The translations under genes and the position numbers were made by a program. From positions 1-7,029 of the forward strand of contig DAHVVW010000028.1 in assembly GCA_027357125.1 (NCBI GenBank): a DNA stretch of 7,029 bases, read 5' to 3'. The stretch is from Clostridiales bacterium. Lineage in GTDB: Bacteria > Bacillota > Desulfitobacteriia > Desulfitobacteriales > Desulfitobacteriaceae. Shown in pieces: positions 1 to 5,399 of this stretch. The stretch's first letter is position 1, and each line of letters opens with the position of its first letter. Below the pieces are notes generated by a model. It ran no database searches. It was not told the DNA's origin and worked only from the letters and a program-made list of their open reading frames with translations.

Positions 1-35
1 TATTCAGTATTCAGTATTCAGTATTCAGTATTGAG
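1..35. repeat. Heptanucleotide tandem array, unit TATTCAG
   Basis: Four exact copies of TATTCAG (1-28) are followed by a variant TATTGAG (29-35). The array starts at the window edge, so its true length is unknown. On the minus strand the unit reads CTGAATA, which supplies a TGA at 11-13 that ends the four-helix-bundle remnant. Read as CAGTATT heptads (from base 5) ending in GAGAATG (33-39), it mirrors the array at 134-161, which on the minus strand reads CAGGAGC, CAGGAGT, CAGGAGT, CAGAATG. The two therefore form a degenerate inverted pair. There are no spacers between units, so it is not CRISPR-like. Confidence 0.9.
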
Positions 36-136
36 AATGCCTCCCGGGAATATAAAAGGCGATAAACCGCAAGCACGAACACATGCGCTTTCTACCATAC
101 CAATAAGTTTTCAAATGCTTTCGTCGATTCTCTCAT
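11..136 (-). pseudogene. Remnant of a four-helix-bundle (23S rRNA IVS-type/bAvd-like) protein gene
   Basis: Reading the minus strand from the ATG at 136-134 gives MRESTKAFENLLVW, an amber TAG (94-92), KAHVFVLAVYRL, then LYSREAFSILNTEY and a TGA (13-11). The pieces FENLLVW-(stop)-KAH and VLAVYRL resemble the usual start of the four-helix-bundle/S23 family, where FE.L.VWQKAH is followed by a Y+LT stretch; a CAG (Gln) to TAG change would explain the stop. Family members are roughly 110-130 residues, but only about 28 recognisable residues remain before the sequence runs into the TATTCAG array, so most of the bundle is missing. AGGAG from the neighbouring repeat lies 5 bases before the ATG, a good ribosome-binding distance. 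The gene follows the Nudix gene on the same strand, about 30 bases after its stop. The family call comes from memory of the consensus. The product is certainly not a full-length functional protein. Confidence 0.62.
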
Positions 137-161
137 TCTGACTCCTGACTCCTGGCTCCTG
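134..161. repeat. Heptanucleotide tandem array, unit ACTCCTG (minus strand CAGGAGT)
   Basis: In order, the units are CATTCTG (134-140), ACTCCTG (141-147), ACTCCTG (148-154) and GCTCCTG (155-161). On the minus strand they read CAGGAGC, CAGGAGT, CAGGAGT, CAGAATG, so each full unit carries AGGAG and the last supplies the ATG of the four-helix-bundle remnant. The array is related to the one at 1-35 in inverted orientation: both have CAG as the invariant part of each unit. It ends 5 bases before the Nudix stop codon. The array is a direct observation; a role in translation is inference. Confidence 0.85.
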
Positions 162-166
162 AGTAC

Positions 167-739
167 TTACCTTACAGAATAGAGGATCGCGAGTTCCCCG
201 ATAAGCTGCACGCCTGTCTTGAGCGAAAGCCCTTGGTTAACAGAGTTAGACGCTTCGATAACACTGAGGCTGAGAGCGGCAATCTTAAGCTGGCGGTACT
301 CTTCCAGCGTGAAGAAACCGATGTCGCTTACTTCTGAAGGCTCTGCCTGTAGGGTTCCGCCTAAATCCCGCATCAGAAAAACTATATAGGCGTCGTGCTT
401 AGCTCCGGGGCGGTCCCGGAGTGCCATAATCGATGCAGGTTCAGCAAGAATTCCTGTTTCCTCGTGGATTTCGCGGGCGATAGCATCCTCGATGCGCTCG
501 TTTTGGTCGACATACCCTCCGGGGATTGTCCACATCCCTTTACCGGGGTTGTAAGCGCGCTGAACGAGCAGAACCTTATCCCCTCTCCAGACTACTCCTC
601 CTACTCCCAAGGAGAACTCTCCCCAATGCACAAATGAGCAGCTGGGACAATTTTCCCGCACCCGGCCCGCGACTTCAGTGTTCTGTAAAGAATGCCCGCA
701 CTGGGGGCAATACTTATATTCAGTAGCAAACATAGACAT
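167..739 (-). CDS. Nudix hydrolase with N-terminal zinc ribbon
   Basis: The 190-residue product should hydrolyse a nucleoside diphosphate linked to another group, using a divalent metal. A perfect Nudix box GX5EX7REUXEEXGU spans residues 75-97 (G75, E81, R89-E90, E93-E94, G96). Before it, two CxxC pairs (C11/C14 and C31/C34) form a zinc ribbon of the type found in front of NudC-like and ADP-ribose pyrophosphatase-like Nudix proteins. The SQPWPFPxS signature of NADH pyrophosphatase NudC is absent, so the substrate cannot be named. No signal peptide or membrane segment is seen, so it should be cytosolic. The ATG at 739 is preceded by AAAGGA about 12 bases upstream; a second ATG two codons later is less well spaced. 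It lies 31 bases behind the MFS gene on the same strand, so the two are probably cotranscribed. Family assignment is secure; substrate is unknown. Confidence 0.93.
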   Translation of the reverse strand: MSMFATEYKYCPQCGHSLQNTEVAGRVRENCPSCSFVHWGEFSLGVGGVVWRGDKVLLVQRAYNPGKGMWTIPGGYVDQNERIEDAIAREIHEETGILAEPASIMALRDRPGAKHDAYIVFLMRDLGGTLQAEPSEVSDIGFFTLEEYRQLKIAALSLSVIEASNSVNQGLSLKTGVQLIGELAILYSVR

Positions 740-770
740 CTCTTCATCAGGTCCTTTCGAATTTGGATTT

Positions 771-1979
771 TTACGTTTGAGAAGGTAGGATAGGTTTCTT
801 CACTAGCCGGTGATAAAGCGCGAAGGCAGTAAAGCTTAAAGCCATAAATACTAGCGCCAGGAGCCAGGCGGCTGGGCCCCCGCCTTGGTCAAAGGCCAGT
901 CCGCCTAGCAGAGGCCCGAGCATTCTCCCTCCGGAGCCTGCTCCACCTACTATTCCCTGGTAAACGCCATCTCTTCCTCGAGGAGCAAGGTGGGCAGCCG
1001 CGGCCGGAACAGCGGGCAAGATCAACATTTCCCCGATGGTTAAAATAAGCATGGCCAAGATGTAAGAGAAATAGGGAAGATGCCCTAATAAGATGATAAA
1101 AGAAAGACTGATAAGCAGACAGGCGAGGTAAAACTGCCTGACAAAGCCAGAGGCCCAAACCTTAATGATCCAGCCCGTTAAGGGTTGGAGCGTGACGATG
1201 AACACTCCGTTAAGGGTCCAGAGAATACTATAAGCAGGCAAAGGGAAGCCGAGGTTGCCCATCACAACCGGCAGCACGGTTGTCCACTGAATATAAGCGC
1301 TCCAGACCAGGAAGATACCGGCGCTCAAGGCCAACACCACGGAAAAAGAGGGCTCTTTATTCAATTTCGCGGTCTGCCGCTGATCAGGGAGCACGTTAAT
1401 CCTAGGATGGTACTCGGAAATTCCCCATAATACCAGGAAAAAATAAACTGCAAATGAAAAGGCGTTAATCATAAAAGTGAAGCGGAAAGAAACCGTGGCG
1501 ACCAGGCCCCCGATCGCAGTTCCAATGGCCACCCCCGCATTGTTAAAAACGTAAAGGAGGTTATATCCACGCCGCCCTCCTTCCGGCCAGGCGGCATGAA
1601 TCAAAGCATTGAGCGGAACGTAAATAAAAGCTTGAGCCAATCCGAAAAGAATAAACGCAGGCGCATACACCGGCCACACCGGAAAAAGGGCTATCACCGC
1701 CAAAAGCAGGATAGCAGCAGCAATCCCTCCCTGCATAATTCTTTTAGGCAGGAAGCGGTCAGTCAAAACTCCGCTCCAAAACTGGCCCAAGAGCGAGACT
1801 CCTGATTGGAGGGCGAGAATCAATCCGGCTTCAGTCAAGCTTCTCCCCAAGACATTGTGCATAAAAAGGCTGTTCAAGGGCCACATCAGGGAGTTACCGA
1901 GAGACTGAATAAATCCGCCTGCGACTAGAATCTGAATAGGTTTTGGAATTTCCCCGGACTTAAGTGCCTGAATATTCAA
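771..1979 (-). CDS. MFS transporter, probable drug or metabolite efflux
   Basis: A 402-residue, strongly hydrophobic protein with about 12 predicted membrane segments and a polar central stretch near residues 187-212, as expected for the loop between the two six-helix halves. The MFS motif A is clear in the loop after the second helix (G70, D74, R75, K79, R80). Glycine-rich motif C-like stretches occur around residues 149-160 (AGVAIGTAIGGL) and 354-364 (MLGPLLGGLAF), a pattern common in antiporter-type exporters. The protein should sit in the cytoplasmic membrane and exchange a small solute, probably outward with proton countertransport; the substrate cannot be read. The start is TTG at 1979-1977: the minus strand has AGAAGGTGG ending 9 bases before it, and the next methionine, residue 32, would remove the first helix. 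It heads a two-gene unit with the Nudix gene. No convincing promoter was found upstream. Confidence 0.9.
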   Translation of the reverse strand: MNIQALKSGEIPKPIQILVAGGFIQSLGNSLMWPLNSLFMHNVLGRSLTEAGLILALQSGVSLLGQFWSGVLTDRFLPKRIMQGGIAAAILLLAVIALFPVWPVYAPAFILFGLAQAFIYVPLNALIHAAWPEGGRRGYNLLYVFNNAGVAIGTAIGGLVATVSFRFTFMINAFSFAVYFFLVLWGISEYHPRINVLPDQRQTAKLNKEPSFSVVLALSAGIFLVWSAYIQWTTVLPVVMGNLGFPLPAYSILWTLNGVFIVTLQPLTGWIIKVWASGFVRQFYLACLLISLSFIILLGHLPYFSYILAMLILTIGEMLILPAVPAAAAHLAPRGRDGVYQGIVGGAGSGGRMLGPLLGGLAFDQGGGPAAWLLALVFMALSFTAFALYHRLVKKPILPSQT

Positions 1980-2105
1980 CAGTCGTTACCACCTTCTACG
2001 CTCAGCCGCATGCTCAAGGATCCACGCTGTAAAAAGGCTGCACACTCAGCATACGCCAATTGCGGGAAAAGTAGAAGCGATAGGCCAGAAAAATTGCTTT
2101 TGAAA

Positions 2106-2111
2106 TATAAT
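2106..2111 (+). promoter_or_regulatory. Candidate -10 box for uspA
   Basis: TATAAT matches the sigma-A -10 consensus exactly and lies 64 bases before the uspA start. No acceptable -35 hexamer sits 16-18 bases upstream; the TTGCTT at 2094-2099 is only 6 bases away. The call rests on one hexamer in AT-rich sequence. The remainder of the divergent gap 1980-2175 shows no RNA gene or convincing hairpin, and no clear promoter for the MFS gene on the other strand. Confidence 0.25.
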
Positions 2112-2175
2112 AGACAAATAAGCATTTGCGGTATATCCTGATAATAGGGAAAAAATACGAAGGGGGCGGTGGAAT

Positions 2176-2604
2176 ATGTTTAAGAAGATTCTTGTTCCTA
2201 CCGATGCATCCGAGTATTCGCGGCGGGCATTTGCCACTGCGTTGGAAATGGCGCGCACATTTGGTGCGGAAGTTATTCTGCTTCATGTCAGTTATACGCC
2301 GCAGGCTTATTGGGGTTATACGATATCCTATGGTTTGACTATTTCCCAGGAAGATTTGTACAAAAACGGGGAAGCAGCTTTGGAGGCTACGGTGACTGGT
2401 TTTGACTTAAGCGGCCTCAAAGTGAGTCAGAAGCTGGAAGCTGGGCACCCGGCCACTGTCACCATCGATCAGATTGAGCAAGAGCAAGTTGATTTAGTAG
2501 TAATGGGCAGCCATGGCTATGGGCCTATCGTAGGCTCTGTCCTGGGCAGCGTGAGCCAAAGGGTGCTGCAAAGAGCAGAGGTCCCAGTAATGATCGTCAA
2601 ATAA
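2176..2604 (+). CDS. UspA-type universal stress protein
   Basis: The 142-residue product is a single Usp domain of normal length. It starts with the family hallmark MFKKILVPTD, in which D10 contacts the nucleotide, and contains the ATP-binding pattern G-2x-G-9x-G-S (G111, G114, G124, S125), placing it with the ATP-binding members. It ends in the usual hydrophobic strand VPVMIVK. Such proteins are small cytosolic dimers induced by starvation, oxidative or energy stress; the specific role of this paralogue cannot be read. The ATG at 2176 follows a purine-rich AAGGGGGCGGTGG (2160-2172). A hairpin with a T run comes right after the stop, so uspA is probably mainly transcribed alone, with read-through into the small gene at 2670. 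It is divergent from the MFS gene. Confidence 0.95.
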   Translation: MFKKILVPTDASEYSRRAFATALEMARTFGAEVILLHVSYTPQAYWGYTISYGLTISQEDLYKNGEAALEATVTGFDLSGLKVSQKLEAGHPATVTIDQIEQEQVDLVVMGSHGYGPIVGSVLGSVSQRVLQRAEVPVMIVK

Positions 2605-2619
2605 TCCTTGAATAAGATT

Positions 2620-2644
2620 AGTCCCTGCTGCGGCAGGGACTTTT
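2620..2644 (+). terminator. Hairpin terminator or attenuator after uspA
   Basis: GTCCCTGC (2621-2628) pairs with GCAGGGAC (2633-2640) around a TGCG loop, an 8-base-pair GC-rich stem extended by an A-T pair (2620/2641) and followed by TTTT. It starts 16 bases after the uspA stop and ends about 25 bases before the next start codon. The T run is short, so termination may be partial. Confidence 0.7.
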
Positions 2645-2669
2645 ACGTAGACACGGAAAGGATGGAACC

Positions 2670-2981
2670 ATGAACACAAGCGAGATGTGGCTGACGCAGG
2701 AAGAAATCCGCTTAATGCTTGACGGCAGACTTACATGGGACGAAACAGCCGGTATTGCTCATGAACGCGGGCTTGAGGATAAGCGTGACAGGACGCAATC
2801 AGCGGAAGGCGGTACTCCGTTGGAGAATCGAGGGATAGAAGATAGTGAGGAAATAGCTGTCCCGGATCATAGGAAGGAGAGAGACGGAGGCTTTCGCCTC
2901 GCAGGTACTCCTGTAATCGCCCTGGTCAGTGGGACAGGCTTGCTCACCTTTTCTCTGTGGGTTTACGTATTATTACGCTAA
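2670..2981 (+). CDS. Small hypothetical protein with C-terminal membrane segment
   Basis: I do not recognise this 103-residue protein. Its N-terminal third (about residues 7-36) is amphipathic with charged and hydrophobic residues alternating (LTQEEIRLMLDGRLTWDE), compatible with a short helical domain. Residues 37-75 are highly charged, rich in Glu, Asp, Arg and Lys, and look disordered. Residues 79-102 form one hydrophobic segment ending in LWVYVLLR with only an arginine after it. That layout suggests a tail-anchored membrane protein with its charged part in the cytoplasm. The ATG at 2670 has AAAGGATGG (2657-2665) at proper spacing, which supports real translation. It follows uspA on the same strand behind a hairpin and converges with the ABC permease gene, whose stop lies 40 bases away. 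No strong terminator is visible in that gap. Confidence 0.72.
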   Translation: MNTSEMWLTQEEIRLMLDGRLTWDETAGIAHERGLEDKRDRTQSAEGGTPLENRGIEDSEEIAVPDHRKERDGGFRLAGTPVIALVSGTGLLTFSLWVYVLLR

Positions 2982-3021
2982 CGCAAATAGTATTTTGAGT
3001 GACACTAACTAATGACTAACA

Positions 3022-3762
3022 TTAAGGCTTATTAAACAGAGGTATGGCCAGGCTGAACATGACAAGGCCGAAGCCTGTAATGGCTGCCAAGTCTGTGTAG
3101 ATCGAAAAATGATAAATGTTAATAATTTGCCCGCGCATGGCATCGACTCCGTAAGAGAGAGGATTTATGGCGGTGAGTAGTTTAAGCCAGAGCGGCAGGT
3201 TGGTAAGCGGGTAGATCGACCCGCTTAAAAAATACATAGGCATAACTACAAAGTTGGAGATCGCGCCAAAACCTTCGAAGCTGGACATGCGGCTAGCTAT
3301 CAGAATTCCTAGCGACGTGAGGGAAAAAGAAATCAGGATCATCAGCAGAAAAATACGCACGATTTGCTCAGGAGTAGGCCAAATCCCGACGAAAGGCGCA
3401 AAGAGGAGAGTAACCGTACCCTGTACCGTAGCCTGCGAGCTGCCCCCCAAAGCTTTGCCCAGAACGATGTCCGCTTTGGACATGGGTGCTACCATCACCT
3501 CGCGCAGAAAGCCGAACTCACGGTCCCAAATGATTGAGGTGGCAGACTGAATCGAGGAAAAGATCAAAGTCATACCCACGACCCCGGGGAAAATAAAGGT
3601 CGTATATTCCACGCCTACGCCCTGCATCGCTGGACGCAATCCGTTGCCCATGATAAAGAGCCAGAGGATTGGGCGCATGATAGCGCCATAAATGCGGGAG
3701 CGTTCGCGGAACATTGCTTTAAGATCCCGCAGCCAAATAGCGTAAATTCCTTCCCAGTGCAC
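3022..3762 (-). CDS. ABC-2 type exporter permease (DrrB-like)
   Basis: A 246-residue integral membrane protein with about six hydrophobic segments (roughly 28-42, 55-76, 112-127, 135-157, 168-188, 222-243). The conserved ABC-2 element DREFGFLREVMVAP at residues 80-93, on the loop that contacts the ATPase, and the late FLSGSIYPLTNLP (178-190) with NPLSYGVDAMR (200-210), are typical of DrrB/NodJ-type permeases. With the preceding ATPase it should form a dimeric exporter of lipids, drugs or polysaccharide-like substrates; the substrate is not evident. The start is GTG at 3762-3760, immediately after the ATPase stop TAG. AAGGGGAG inside the last ATPase codons lies 7 bases upstream, so translation is probably coupled. 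A family member of this length is complete. Confidence 0.93.
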   Translation of the reverse strand: MHWEGIYAIWLRDLKAMFRERSRIYGAIMRPILWLFIMGNGLRPAMQGVGVEYTTFIFPGVVGMTLIFSSIQSATSIIWDREFGFLREVMVAPMSKADIVLGKALGGSSQATVQGTVTLLFAPFVGIWPTPEQIVRIFLLMILISFSLTSLGILIASRMSSFEGFGAISNFVVMPMYFLSGSIYPLTNLPLWLKLLTAINPLSYGVDAMRGQIINIYHFSIYTDLAAITGFGLVMFSLAIPLFNKP

Positions 3763-4749
3763 CTAGAGTCTCCCCTTTCGTTGCGCTGAGAAGCGCAGGC
3801 GGTCAATGAGACCGGATTCGCTGTCCCGCATCTGGCGGCCGGTCAATTTAATAAAGACGTCTTCCAAGGTCGGCTGCTGTACGGTCAAGCGCTGCACCTC
3901 CGTAGGCAGTTCAGTTAAGAGACGGGCGAGTTGCGTGTCACCGTGAGGGAGTACGAATTCGATCCCGTCTTGTTTGACTGTGACTTTTAAGCTGCGGTTC
4001 TGCTCAAGCCAGGATGCAGCCAAACTGTTGTCAGCTGTTGTCAGCTGAATCCTATCCCCTTCCATCATGGACTTCAACTGTTCAGGAGAGCCTTCAGCAA
4101 TCAGGCGGCCGCGATCCATAATGGCGATGTAACGGCAGTTTTCCGCCTCTTCCATATAATGGGTCGTCATCAGCACCCCCATGCCATATTCCTTAACTAA
4201 ACGCCGCACATACTCCCAGATAGTGGCTCTTGTCTGGGGGTCAAGTCCTACGGTGGGTTCATCCAAGAAAAGTATTGCGGGCCGGTGCAGCAAGCCGCGG
4301 GCGATCTCAAGCCGTCGCTTCATACCACCGGAATAGGTTTTAACATAACGGTTGGCTGCTTCGGTTAAATCTACCATCTCAAGCATTTGTTGGATCCTGG
4401 CGGGGCGTTCCTGTTTCGGGACTTTATAAATCATGCAGTGAAACTCTAAATTCTCCCTGCCGGTAAGCCTGTTATCCAAGGTGGAGTCTTGAAAAATAAT
4501 CCCAATATGCTGCCTGATCTTAAAGGGATCTTTTATCAGATCATACCCTACCAGAACTGCATTGCCGGCAGACGGCCGCAGAAGGGTTGACAGCATTTTG
4601 ATGGTAGTGGATTTACCAGCCCCGTTGGGGCCTAGGAGTCCTACGATTTCTCCCGGGCTTAGGCGCAAGTTTACATTCTGTACAGCTTCCAGCTCCCCAA
4701 AGCGCTTCGAGAGCTGGAACGTTTGTAGCACTGGCTGGGTATTCTGCAT
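3763..4749 (-). CDS. ABC exporter ATP-binding protein (DrrA-like)
   Basis: The 328-residue ATPase has the full set of ABC motifs: Walker A GPNGAGKST (40-48), Q-loop Q87, signature YSGGMKRR (139-146), Walker B ILFLDEP (159-165), D-loop GLD (168-170) and H-switch H197. After the nucleotide-binding domain, residues about 230-305 form the C-terminal extension common in DrrA-type proteins, ending in PTLEDVFIKLTGR. It powers the permease encoded directly downstream. The ATG at 4749 is preceded by TAGGAG at 8-base spacing. It is transcribed divergently from ctsR. A 10-base direct repeat lies in the extension (4025-4047), just after the ATPase core. Nothing suggests loss of function. Confidence 0.96.
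   Translation of the reverse strand: MQNTQPVLQTFQLSKRFGELEAVQNVNLRLSPGEIVGLLGPNGAGKSTTIKMLSTLLRPSAGNAVLVGYDLIKDPFKIRQHIGIIFQDSTLDNRLTGRENLEFHCMIYKVPKQERPARIQQMLEMVDLTEAANRYVKTYSGGMKRRLEIARGLLHRPAILFLDEPTVGLDPQTRATIWEYVRRLVKEYGMGVLMTTHYMEEAENCRYIAIMDRGRLIAEGSPEQLKSMMEGDRIQLTTADNSLAASWLEQNRSLKVTVKQDGIEFVLPHGDTQLARLLTELPTEVQRLTVQQPTLEDVFIKLTGRQMRDSESGLIDRLRFSAQRKGRL
4025..4047. repeat. Tandem 10-base direct repeat within the ABC ATPase gene
   Basis: CTGTTGTCAG occurs twice in a row (4025-4034 and 4035-4044) followed by CTG (4045-4047). On the coding strand it specifies about QLTTADNS (residues 235-242), at the join between the ATPase core and its C-terminal extension. Because 10 is not a multiple of 3, gain or loss of a unit would shift the frame. 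Confidence 0.85.
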
Positions 4750-4761
4750 GGAGTTAACTCC
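4750..4761. repeat. Perfect 12-base palindrome over the ABC ATPase ribosome binding site
   Basis: GGAGTTAACTCC is its own reverse complement and abuts the ATPase start codon. On the minus strand its first half contains the GGAG of the ribosome binding site. In RNA it could fold into a 4-base-pair stem with a TTAA loop; in DNA it could be a dimeric protein site. Neither role is shown by the sequence. Confidence 0.5.
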
Positions 4762-4769
4762 TAACTTTC

Positions 4770-4775
4770 ATTATA
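4770..4775 (-). promoter_or_regulatory. Candidate -10 box for the ABC exporter genes
   Basis: The minus strand reads TATAAT here, 20 bases before the ATPase ATG, preceded by TGTC, which is one base off an extended -10. The hexamer 17 bases upstream (AGCTGC) is a poor -35. Transcription would start almost at the ribosome binding site, giving a very short leader. Confidence 0.28.
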
Positions 4776-4830
4776 GACATTTAGTATATTCTGCAGCTCG
4801 GACTTTTTTTCCTTTACACAAAAATAATGT

Positions 4831-4858
4831 TTGCAAAACTCCGTAAAATGGATATGAT
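4831..4858 (+). promoter_or_regulatory. Probable sigma-A promoter of the ctsR operon
   Basis: TTGCAA (4831-4836) and TATGAT (4853-4858) are separated by 16 bases; they match the -35 and -10 consensus at 4 and 5 of 6 positions. Transcription would begin near 4865, directly before the CtsR operator, which is the arrangement known for CtsR-repressed promoters. Confidence 0.6.
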
Positions 4859-4868
4859 AAAGATAAAA

Positions 4869-4885
4869 GGTCAAAGAAGGTCATA
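4869..4885 (+). promoter_or_regulatory. CtsR operator (heptad direct repeat)
   Basis: GGTCAAA-GAA-GGTCATA matches the CtsR box RGTCAAA-NAN-RGTCAAA with one mismatch in the second half. It lies a few bases downstream of the predicted start of transcription and 29 bases before the ctsR start codon, so bound CtsR would block transcription and the operon would autoregulate. A further AGTCAAT at 4887-4893 resembles another half-site but is spaced 8 rather than 10 bases from the second. Confidence 0.9.
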
Positions 4886-4914
4886 AAGTCAATGAACATC
4901 AGGGAGTGCGTGCC

Positions 4915-5385
4915 ATGGGTAATCTTGCTGACCGCATCGAAGAATATCTCAAACGGATTTTGGAGCAGACAGATGAAGGGTATATCATACTCCAGCGCTC
5001 TGTATTGGCGGATGTCTTTTCCTGCGCTCCGTCTCAGATTAACTATGTCCTCGACACGCGCTTTACGGTGGAGCGAGGTTATCTGGTAGAAAGCCGCCGC
5101 GGCGGCGGGGGGCATCTCCGGATTGTGCGCTTGGTTCTGAGTACCGATGGCCAGTTCGAGCAGGTAATGCGCCAACTCGTGGGTGATCAGCTTACACCGG
5201 AGCGTGCTTTTGGCTTAATTGAAAGACTGCAGGAAGAAGGGCTGCTTAGCGGGCGGGAAGCAGCAGTTCTGAAAACCGTTTTCTCCCGGGAAAGCTTAGA
5301 CAAAGAAGTTGCCAATCCGGATGTAATTAGAGCACGTCTTATGAAACGCATTCTCACTACACTGGCACGTGAAGATCTGGAATAA
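4915..5385 (+). CDS. ctsR: CtsR, repressor of class III heat-shock genes
   Basis: CtsR is a dimeric winged-helix repressor that binds tandem heptads at clp promoters and is released on heat or protein stress, when McsB and ClpC inactivate it. The 156-residue product starts MGNLADRIEEYLK, as in the family, and holds an N-terminal winged helix-turn-helix. The glycine-rich wing RRGGGGHLRI (61-70) is the thermosensing and DNA-contacting element; R62 falls at the position of the arginine known to be phosphorylated by McsB in Geobacillus. Residues from about 75 form the C-terminal helical domain needed for dimerisation and control. I chose the ATG at 4915 because AGGGAG (4901-4906) lies 8 bases before it; the in-frame GTG at 4906 overlaps that site. 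mcsA follows after 14 bases. Confidence 0.97.
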   Translation: MGNLADRIEEYLKRILEQTDEGYIILQRSVLADVFSCAPSQINYVLDTRFTVERGYLVESRRGGGGHLRIVRLVLSTDGQFEQVMRQLVGDQLTPERAFGLIERLQEEGLLSGREAAVLKTVFSRESLDKEVANPDVIRARLMKRILTTLAREDLE

Positions 5386-5399
5386 GGAGGGATGGAGCT

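Noticed and set aside
1..161. CRISPR array
   Set aside because: Units are 7 bases and directly adjacent with no spacers, and the two arrays differ in sequence.
2014..2286. 90-codon open frame on the minus strand between the MFS gene and uspA
   Set aside because: It overlaps the start of uspA, has low-complexity basic and aromatic content without domain features, and covers the likely promoter region.
2998..3006. AGTGACACT as a terminator stem between the convergent genes
   Set aside because: Only four base pairs with a one-base centre and no T run, so it cannot form a real terminator.
4801..4811. T run at 4804-4810 as a terminator in the plus direction
   Set aside because: No stable hairpin precedes it; only a CTGCAG palindrome is nearby, and no plus-strand gene ends here.
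4906..4914. GTG at 4906 as the ctsR start
   Set aside because: It would lie inside the AGGGAG ribosome binding site; the ATG at 4915 has correct spacing and gives the family's usual N-terminus.
4771..5175. 134-codon open frame on the minus strand across the ctsR promoter and the start of ctsR
   Set aside because: It lies antisense to a clearly conserved gene and its operator, shows no recognisable domain, and is explained by the codon pattern of ctsR.
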